A stretch of DNA of 64,000 nt from positions 37,335,708 through 37,399,707 of the forward strand of contig JAOANR010000001.1 in the NCBI GenBank assembly GCA_030278955.1, given 5' to 3'. Position numbers and translations under genes: made by a program. This DNA comes from Hygrophila difformis. Its lineage: Eukaryota > Streptophyta > Magnoliopsida > Lamiales > Acanthaceae. The number at the start of each line of letters is the position of its first letter. Position 1 is the stretch's first letter. The notes under the pieces were generated by a model that did not search any database, was not told the DNA's origin, and worked only from the letters and a program-made list of their open reading frames with translations. Of the stretch, positions 56,399 through 64,000 are shown in pieces.

Positions 56399-57954
56399 GT
56401 AAGTTAATTCTTACTTATGGTTTTGGTGGCTAAAATCAACCGAACAACAAAGATCTAATAAGAAACCCTAATAAAAACTGTTTACACGCATGCAGTGTTT
56501 TTGTACAAATTTTTCGGACCCTTTAAAGTGCTCAAACGAGAAAACTCAAAACTGAAGAATTGTTCCTAAGACATAGATCTATATTCTCTAAAAATGTCGT
56601 AATTTTTCATTAAGCTTTGATGCCCTGAATTCGACCCAGAAGAGCCTGTGTTTTCGAACGTTTACGAAAATCTGACAGAATTTAATAACGAACTTGAACG
56701 GAGTTTCAGTGGTTGATCCAATCCGATTTGAACTTCGTGATATAAACGAAAAATGTAGATAATGATGTCTAGGACTAGCCTGTAAAATTGCATAAATATT
56801 TATCGAGATTTGAACCTTCGAATCTGAACAGAACTAATCTGCGTTTTCATCGAATTCATAAAAAGCTGACAGACTTGATTTCGAACTTGATCCCAATTTT
56901 CATAACTGATCCGACTGGAATTATACTTTAATTTCTAAACGAAAATTGTAGATAATCGTGTTAAGATTATGTCTGTAAAATTTCAGAGCATTTGAAGTTC
57001 ATTTGATATGTTGAAAAATCGATTTTCTAAATTGTGACAAGTCTGAATCCTGACAGGATAAGTTTTCTGAAAAGATCTTTAAATTCGACTTGTTTCCTCA
57101 CTTCTTTTTGAAAAACTTAAAACACAAAAATTGTTCGTTAGGACGTTTTCGAGTTACTGTAGAATTTCTCATCAATCGCCTGAAGAATGGATTTTTAAAT
57201 GAGAAAGGCGTAAACTGTAACGAACACGTTTAATACGTTGGACGAAATTGAGAATTCTGAAAAGAACAACGAAATTCTTTTCAAAATTAATAAAATAATG
57301 TTTACAATAATCCCATGAACCTAGGTTGAGTGAAATCTACATTTTAACCAGAGGGTGAGTGCTCTGCAGGGTGCACCTCTGTCTTCTTCAATAATGATGC
57401 CAAAACGGCAGTTGTGCACATGGCCTGCCAAATCGGCAGTAGGATATACACGGTCTGCCCGAATGGCAGTGAAACCGCTTGAAAGACCTGTCAAACGACA
57501 GTCGATACACACGGCCTGTCAAAACGACAGTCGATATATAAAGCTTGCCGAATGGCAATTGATATACATAGCTTGCCAAGATGGCAGTGAAATACATAAA
57601 CTCGAGATATGAGATATATGAAAAACTAGTTGGACCTCGATTGGTAATAACGGGAATAAATTAAAAAACTAATTAAATTCTTATTAAATTGCATGTGTTT
57701 TTAAATTTAGGTCAATTATTTACTTACTTTACTATTTTACAATTATGCTTCCTTTAAAATTCACGCCCTTTTAATACGAAATTAAATTTTATTCGTTAGA
57801 CAAATTAATTTATATCGTGTAGAATAATTTGCTAAAGGTAACTCTTTTTTTTTAAATTAATTAAAGGCTTTTAAACCCCATTGTTGTACGCTAAGGGTTA
57901 ACTTACTCAGTATGTTTATACTGACAAAACCGTTGTTTTCTCTTTTCTTTCAGA
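56399..57954 (+). other. Predicted leader intron of LTR V
   Basis: Donor CCGA|GTAAGTTAA and acceptor TCTTTTCTTTCAG|AGTA enclose 1556 nt, including the hairpin array. Position relative to TATA and LTR end agrees with E1, E2, S and W. No transcript evidence is available to me. Confidence 0.5.
57397..57590 (+). repeat. Seven-unit covarying hairpin array (LTR V)
   Basis: Units start at 57397, 57425, 57455, 57488, 57516, 57545 and 57573 (spacing 28-33). Arms: TGCC/GGCA in the first, CTGCC/GGCAG in two, CTGTC/GACAG in two, TTGCC/GGCAA in one and TTGCC/GGCAG (T-G wobble) in one. Loops of 4-5 nt vary (AAAAC, AAATC, CGAAT, AAAC, GAAT, AAGAT). At two arm positions a change on one side is matched on the other. 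Linkers are TA-rich. Confidence 0.75.
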
Positions 57955-58462
57955 GTATAAAGATTACGCATGAGCATAAGCATGCATGGGAATTTTTGGG
58001 GGAAACAATAGTTTATTATTTTACATGACATGCACTATGGGCCTGTTAACACGTGTTTTGGCCTTGTTGGCCCTATTTACATTATTTTACATTCCGCTGC
58101 TGTTTAAATTAATAATGCATGTATATAACTCTGATATTTTGAATTATATTATGTTTGGACTTGTTTTAAACTTACTTTCTGAAAAACCATAGCCTTGCAT
58201 CTCTTTAGTAAGCTCCAAGAAGTCGTGTCTTGCTAGGGAGGTGTGGCGGCGACATCCCGGCCTGGGTTACCAAAACTGGGTTGTTACAAAATCCCCCAAT
58301 TGAAAACATCAATTCATATAAGGTACCTGCAGAGATAAAAATTTAAAGTAATGAACATTTTGTCCCTAAAACACCAAACTAAAGAAAAAATGCCTAAAAA
58401 ACATTTGGATGAGTTTAACACATCTCTAAAAAGTGCCCAAAAACACATTCCCTCTACAACTC

Positions 58463-58474
58463 TGGTATCAGAGC
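58463..58474 (+). promoter_or_regulatory. Isolated Met-tRNA primer site
   Basis: TGGTATCAGAGC with no LTR end immediately in front, followed by a long A-rich stretch with decayed reading frames. Pararetroviruses use this primer site without LTRs. Confidence 0.7.
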
Positions 58475-59822
58475 ATAAGTTTTTATTTTAGAGCATAATC
58501 AAAACTTGATTTAATTAAAAGAAAATATCAATTATAAAAAATTCTTAACAATTGATATAGAAAATAAAAAATTATGTAAAAACCAAATTAATGGATGCAA
58601 AATTTGTAAACAAAAATAAATTAAAAATTAAAAGAGTAAAACTCAAAAAAATAGAACCTTTAAAAATTATTGCAAACTAATCGTAAGATTGGAAATTTTA
58701 GAGACAACATTTAAAAACTCATGGATAAAATATTAACAAATAAAAATATGGATAAACAAAGAAGTCTTCAATCAATTGAAGCAAAACTAGATAAGTTAGA
58801 ATTATTAGGAAAATAAAATAATACAAATCTTAAAGTAATATTAGAAAACATAATATACTTATCAACCCAATATGATAAATCATGTAATGGGATGAAAAAC
58901 TTATCTAAAACTATAACAACACTTCAATATGAAAATTCCAAACTAGTTAATGATGTCCCAAATCTAAGAAAAACATTAACCATAGTGAAGAATTAAAGCA
59001 ATTAGAAGATAAGGTAGAAAAACTTGATAAAGAAATCAAAAATATTGTTGAATACAATATTGAAAATGTAAATGAAATGTGTAACAAAATCATAAAAATC
59101 ATTGAAGGATAATGGAAACAGCCTTAAAAGAGGTTAAAGAAACAATAGAAAATTTTCAACAAGGAATTAATAATAAATTTAAAGAGCTAAACAAAGAATT
59201 AACGGAATTAAAATTGAATGTGAAAGACCTTCATAAGAAGATTGGTGAAATAACATATTAGAATAAGACAAACAATACGAATATTAATTTAATTGATAAA
59301 AAAACTCAAAAAGCTTGTAACAACTGAAATACTAAAAGAAAAAATTAATTATGTACAAGTCCAAATGGAAAACATGAAAAAATATCAAGACCCAACTTTA
59401 AGAATAGTCATTGAAAGTATATATGAAAAACTTGAAAGAAAACAAGCTGTTAGAATATTTGAAGATAATACAATAAAATAACTAGCTGAACAAATTGCAA
59501 AATTACCTGCAGAAGCTAGAAGGAAAATTAAACCACAAGAAAAACTAAATTTTTGGTTTGTAAAACCAGATGAAAAATATTTACAAAAGTGAGTAGGAGA
59601 TCTTTTTCTCTTACCAAATGGATCAAAAAATATTTTAGCAGAAAGAAGTAATTTTCAAAGAATTGAAAGTTCAAACTTTGAAAAGACTTTAATAAATAGA
59701 ATGTTTAGAGAAAAAACTAAACTTGAAAAAGGGCCAACAATAATTGAAAGAAATAATTAACCCTGATATTGAATTTGAAAACTCCAAGAAAAGAACATTA
59801 ATACAATTGGAACCAAGGTTAT
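58475..59822 (+). pseudogene. Decayed A-rich pararetrovirus-like or retroelement coding remnant
   Basis: A strongly A-rich plus strand with plausible but broken frames between 58730 and 59820: lysine-, glutamate- and asparagine-rich, coiled-coil-like segments, one open piece at 59293-59481 that continues in frame beyond a stop, then further stops and a frame change near 59755. The Met primer site at 58463 without an LTR, and the A-rich composition, are what one sees in endogenous Caulimoviridae. I see no movement protein, coat protein or polymerase motif, so assignment stays tentative. A gag-like remnant of another retroelement is the alternative. Confidence 0.35.
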
Positions 59823-59960
59823 TGTAGCACCCCGAATTTCAAAACAAATAAGGCCGGGATGCTACAGCCACATTTCCCCAATCAAGCCCACCATTGACTA
59901 ACTTAATTAGAAAAATGTTAAGGCTAATCAGGGCGACAGTGAAGAAGTGTTTACAAAACT
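59823..59960 (-). mobile_element. LTR-end fragment (Tekay-like, reversed)
   Basis: TGTAGCACCCCGAATTTC and GGCCGGGATGCTACAGCCACA match the terminal block of LTRs S and E2 (TGTAACACCCCGG..., GGCCGGGATGCCACCGCCACA) with substitutions. Similarity fades after about 100 bp. No TSD found. Confidence 0.6.
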
Positions 59961-60037
59961 AAAAAACAACACTACAGAACATGGGGTGAAAGGAGAAAGA
60001 AAAAAGCATAAAAAAAAATAAAAAAAAAACAAGAAAA

Positions 60038-60901
60038 CTAGAAACAGGGAAACCAAGCCTTTGCAGAGTCTGCCATAAGGCAAGGACAAGCCTTATCCCA
60101 CATGGTGAAGAAGTCCACCGATCGAGTGCACCGCCGCACCAAAGAGTCCGCCACCGCATTCCCCTTATGAAGAATGTGGAACCACCAATGCCCGGGCTGT
60201 TGATCCAGAATATCCTTAATACTATTCACCAAAGGAAACAACAACCGATACTCAACCATGTCCTGATCCAACTTATGCAAGGCCGCAGTAGAATCAGAAA
60301 AACAGCATGCCAAGATAATTCCACGACTATGAAGACCATGAAGTTCCGCCACCAGATTCGTAGTCACTCCCACACAACTGGAGAAATCGTCCACCCATTG
60401 ACCATCCTATGTCCGGATAACAGCACCAAAACCCACTGGACCGGGATCGCCAACCGAGCTACCATCCACATGAAGCAAAATGCACATGTGATGTCTCGGA
60501 TTTCAAGTAAACAGCCTATTAGGGTTATTCTTAGGCTGCCGACCGAATGCATAATCAATCTCAATTCCTATGTATCTATCAACAAGCTTAACACAAGCAG
60601 GGGTCCCTTTCATGCACTGTCCATTACGATCAAGCCAAATGGCTTATAATAAACCCCACCAAAGACTATCCCAATTCCCACACGAAACCAAGAAGCAACA
60701 AAAGTAGAGGGGTCTGGAGCAGCCAACACCGGGAAACTTCCAATATAACGCCACGCAGCTGCTGCCCAAGAACATCAAAAATAAGTGCCATATAGTCTCC
60801 TCTTCTAGTCCACAGATTGAACACATAGCAGAAGGAGACATACCACACCGCGCTCTCAAAGAATTTGTAGGTATTTTGCGACCGGAATGAGGAGGTCGCA
60901 A
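60038..60901 (-). pseudogene. LINE-type remnant: zf-RVT and RNase H
   Basis: Minus-strand pieces in several frames. A zf-RVT segment (about 60901-60740) has TNSLRARCGMSPSAMCSICGLEEETIWHL broken into one recognisable block. After a frame change, the start of an RNase H-like domain (DGSSVGDP near 60470) is followed by an ORF at 60394-60038 with the terminal GNAVADSLVR block and FFTMWDKACP. These are typical C-terminal parts of plant L1-like LINE proteins, also present in host 'putative ribonuclease H' genes. Truncated upstream, with frameshifts and no visible poly-A tail, so non-functional. The plus-strand ORFs at 60167-60649 and 60996-61385 are antisense or unsupported. Confidence 0.7.
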
Positions 60902-61010
60902 GTAGAGACCAACTTTGCCAGTGATGTGCCCAAGTCATGCTTTTGCAACTACGTACGGTAACATGTAGGACGGTCGCTGTTTCGCGACCTCTTAGGTGAC
61001 CAGTTATCAA

Positions 61011-62400
61011 CGGCGCAGACTGGCAACCAGAATAACGACCCAGATTGCTCGCAAGCCCAGTTTAGGGGTTTTTACCTTAAACCGTTGTAAGTCTCGGCAT
61101 TTACAGATTTCCTTCCTTCTTCCTCCCAATATTCACCATCCCTCCATGCAACTCCATCCCTCGGGACTCCGGTCCAGTTCAGCGCACACTGGCTCTTTAC
61201 TAAACTCCAGCGCGTTGTGTGAGGCAAGCACTCGAAACCACATCACTGAACTCGAGCCACGAATCCCCGCTCGAAGAACGAAACTTGCGGACGCCGGAAA
61301 GGAATCCACGAATCCAACAACCCACAGCCTCGCGCGAGGCGAGGTGGTCAGCCACCGGAAAGGACACGCAGTACGCCCGACATAAGGTTGGCTGGAAGGT
61401 GGACGGCGGTGGTGTGGTTATTCCGCAACTTTTTAAAGGTATCATAGAAATGAACTTTGAAAAGTGCAGTAGTTGAAGTTATTTGATTTAATTAGACTAT
61501 GTTAAATTCCAACAATTTTTAGTGTTGAGCCGGTGATTGAATTTGCTTATAATGGTTAGTCTCATGCATCAATGCCATTTTAACACCCGAGTCCGTGTCT
61601 CTTTTCATTTGATTGCACTTGAATTAGACTAATTTTTGGTTGTGATTGAAATTGTCTCTGTTTAGTTAATTGAAAAAGCCATTTGAATCACCAAATATGT
61701 TGTTGGGGGTGGCATAGTTATGTTAATTTGTATTCCTTGAAATTTCATGTGATATGAGAAGGGTGAGTGGTATTTGTGATTTGTTTGTTCTCCCACGCCC
61801 CAAAACAAATGTTTATGAGAAAAGAAAATGATTCAATTTTATTTTAAAAATGAAAAATATGTATTGGATAAACAATACAATTGGATAAACTAGTTAATTC
61901 ATCTTATTCTTCAAACTAATAATGCAAAGAGGTAGTTTATAAGAAAGCCAATCAAAAGCCACGATCTGTAAGGTCATTGACAGTACATAAAAAAATGTTT
62001 ACACATGAAGGGAAAGATGGCAACAGAAAATGAAAAATGGAGAAGGAGATGAATACCTTTATTATTTCCATTTCTTCATTAGTAGGACAAATTTTTTTAT
62101 AAGATTTTCAATTAACAGCATACCTCAAAATTTATATTGTGGTTCCTAAAATGAAATTGTTATTCGGAACTATACTTGAGTTTTATTTAAATTGAGTTTT
62201 GATACTAGAATAAAATTTATCTTCTCTGAGGGATGGAGTTGCTTTTGTGGGGGTGTGTTGATTTGACAAATACTAATTGCAATCTTCTCTCTCCTTACAC
62301 AAATGTGGGTAAACAAAACATCTACTCAATGCATTGTACCTTTGGTTGCAGGCTTCTTTGGGAAGTTTCTTGGCTTCATTGGAGATGGAAAATAGTTAGG
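61011..62400. other. No recognisable gene
   Basis: The first 430 bp is GC-balanced and contains an open stretch (60996-61385, plus) without a family signature. From 61450 on the sequence is AT-rich and intron- or spacer-like. Nothing further supported. Confidence 0.5.
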
Positions 62401-62442
62401 GTTTGTTACCACACTTCCAGTCAATCATAGAGGGAAGAGGGG

Positions 62443-63560
62443 ATGGGTTTCTTCGTGCCATCTTGTTTTGTGGGAAAGAAACTTGAGAGGGAAGAGACAG
62501 GGGTAAGGGCAGGGGTTTCGGAGAAAATTCTGGTGAGATTCTTCAGTGGGAGGAGAAGGGTTGGGGTTTTTTTTAGGAGAAAGCTGTTGAATCCGAGGAG
62601 GGGAAGAAGTATGATGAGCTGCAGTGAAGAGCAAGAGAGTGGAGAAGAGATAACTTTTTTTTATCATTACAAATCGGAGGTGCATCTTGTGCGATTTAAG
62701 GCCGTGGATCTTCTTCTGGACGTGTATAAAAAGTTGAGGGATAAATGGCCAGACGTATGTGCAACAAGATGACTATGATGAACAAGGAAGCTGACAGCAA
62801 GAGAAGAAGGTACATGTGGTGTTAAATGAAATATACAGTGGTGCCCAAACCTATCCTTTGGGTGTTTTATTTTCGGAATGCACATTGGAGCATGTCTGGA
62901 TTACGGTTGGAAGTAAATGGGTATTTTTCTTTTTCATACAAAGATCATGAGTGTTTCCACTGTTCAATATATGAAATAGTGATTTAGTTATGTGCATTTG
63001 TGTTTTATAGGTATTTGTGCCGTGTTATACATGTTTACATATTGTATCGTGTTCAGTGGATAAAGGATGTTGTTTTTTGCATGGTAATATTGTATCAGAA
63101 TATAGGTTGCACACTGCATATTTGTGCAGACATTGAGAAATGCGATGTTATTTGTGAAACAGTATTGTATTAGGTTGTTGTCTGTGTAGTGACAATGAGT
63201 GGTGAATTATTTATTGCAGGATGGATATGGAAGATGATAATGAATGCGATAACTTTGATTAGGAAGGCAATGATAATAAAGAGGGGTATTAAAGGCTGTT
63301 TTTTTACGCTGCTACATATGACTAGATGTTTCAACATGTGAATTCTATCCTTCAAGCAATGTCTATATCTTCATCTTTCATTGCAAATTCAGAAGAAAAA
63401 GCGTATACATCCCAAGTCCAGACAAAAAACATTCGGTGTGGCCTATGCCGATGGCGGGGGCATAACCAAGCCACCTGCAAAGAGGCATACATTTTGCACA
63501 CACAGACTGCACTTTTGTACACAATAATGTTTATGGAGCTACTGTTATGTTTTCCATAAA
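62443..63560 (+). pseudogene. Possible MULE (Mutator-like) transposase remnant
   Basis: An ORF at 62443-62772 ends in a segment (YHYKSEVHLVRFKAVD, then YKKLRDKWPDV) that could be the N-terminal part of a MuDR-like protein. About 650 bp downstream another piece holds CGLCRWRGHNQATC, a CX2CX4HX4C zinc knuckle of the kind at the C-terminus of MULE transposases. The catalytic middle is missing. An internally deleted MULE or a diverged host gene fragment are both possible. No terminal inverted repeats were located. Confidence 0.35.
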
Positions 63561-64000
63561 CTAAAGTGGTATTATTTTTGAATGGTTTCATTGTTTGAAA
63601 TAATTCTTGTTCTGGATTGTTTTAATATATGTTACTTTTTGTATGTCACACTGAAATGGCATATGGTTAAGTGGACAGTTGTGTGGTTATTGTGTTCTAT
63701 ATCAATCTGATAATTATATGGTGTGTGGTGTGAGCAAGTGTGTGTAAAACTACTTTCATTGACATACTCTGTTGGCACAATAATATTGGTGATATGCATT
63801 GCAGTGTTCTTATTACTAGTAGATTAGTGTTAACGAACTGAATGTTGTTGTTCCATTGAAATCTATATTTCCAGTGAATAAAAAAAGCATCAGTACCATA
63901 CTTGCAATCTAGAACAACACACCTATGGATAAAGTATACTACAGATTACGGAATGAAAACACCACTCTTTGGATGGTTTGCCATATTGAAACTAACAACC
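63561..64000. other. No recognisable gene
   Basis: AT-rich and TG-rich sequence with no ORF of note up to the window edge. Confidence 0.5.

Larger units (their letters stand above)
55448..58288 (+). mobile_element. Solo LTR V (2841 bp, Tekay-like)
   Basis: TGTAATACCCGCAAAATT...GGGTTGTTACA with TSD AAATC (55443-55447, 58289-58293) and no internal region. It begins with a tandem LTR start: TGTAATACCCGC at 55448, then a purine tract, and TGTAATACCCGC again at 55513. Further features: GC-rich block (55840-55930), TATA (56055-56062), donor-like GTAAGTTAA (56399-56407), conserved GGTGAGTGCTCTGC block (57354-57374), a hairpin array (57397-57590) and an acceptor CTTTTCTTTCAG (57954). Small ORFs here are not genes. 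Confidence 0.92.

Noticed and set aside
60167..60649. Plus-strand 160-codon ORF
   Set aside because: Antisense of the RNase H-like LINE remnant.
60996..61385. 129-codon ORF as a host gene exon
   Set aside because: No recognisable domain or clear splice context; composition alone is not enough.

Overview
The window is plant nuclear DNA, from a eudicot and probably an asterid. The evidence is the set of plant-specific retroelement lineages (Tekay/Del chromovirus, Tat-lineage gypsy with a second RNase H, Ty1/copia), a plant mobile domain (PMD) gene, an R1/RPP13-type coiled-coil NLR, and the absence of any bacterial gene organisation. I cannot name the species. Almost all of the window is nested LTR retrotransposons; the only host gene I recognise is a broken NLR near 52-54.7 kb.

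Layout. 1-26363 is a stack of related long gypsy LTRs, resolved here through target-site duplications (TSDs). Reverse LTR X (3227-3394, resuming 24570-26363) carries two insertions: LTR Y (ending 3226), itself broken by LTR Z (1-2480), and solo LTR S (3395-5685 and 23861-24569, TSD TACTC). S is split by the complete Tekay-type element E1 (5686-23855, plus strand, TSD TAAAC). The 3' LTR of E1 is split by E2 (16227-23451, minus strand, TSD ATATT), a gag/pol-less element whose two 3303-bp LTRs look identical. 26364-28070 is AT-rich sequence with microsatellites. Solo LTR W (28076-30908 and 43511-44820, TSD TAAAT) is split by E3 (30909-43505, minus, TSD CATCC), a Tat-lineage gypsy element carrying an intact-looking, intron-containing PMD gene in antisense. 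Copia element E4 occupies 44992-51559 (minus, TSD GTCAC). The NLR pseudogene follows (52052-54651, minus), then solo LTR V (55448-58288, plus, TSD AAATC), a decayed pararetrovirus-like stretch (58463-59822), an LTR-end fragment, a LINE-type zf-RVT/RNase H remnant (about 60038-60901, minus) and weak MULE-like fragments (62.4-63.5 kb).

How parts relate. E1 carries an uninterrupted extra ORF ahead of a gag-pol frame with five in-frame stops. E3 gag-pol is also dead, whereas its antisense PMD gene reads as 990 codons over four exons. E2 keeps LTRs, primer site and purine tract but no proteins, so it must have been mobilised in trans.

The strongest unexplained signal is inside the long LTRs. Six LTR copies from different families share a 5' splice-site block (GTAAGTTAA-like). 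In the four with a recognisable TATA box it lies 306-368 nt downstream of that box. The five whose LTR end is in the window also share a pyrimidine-rich 3' splice site nearer that end, so a leader intron is likely. Within that predicted intron each family carries its own small array of inverted-repeat units. The unit sequences differ between families, but the arms change together, which suggests selection on RNA (or cruciform) structure. In E1 and E2 the units form a bulged stem with a 7-nt loop that closely resembles a tRNA T-arm.
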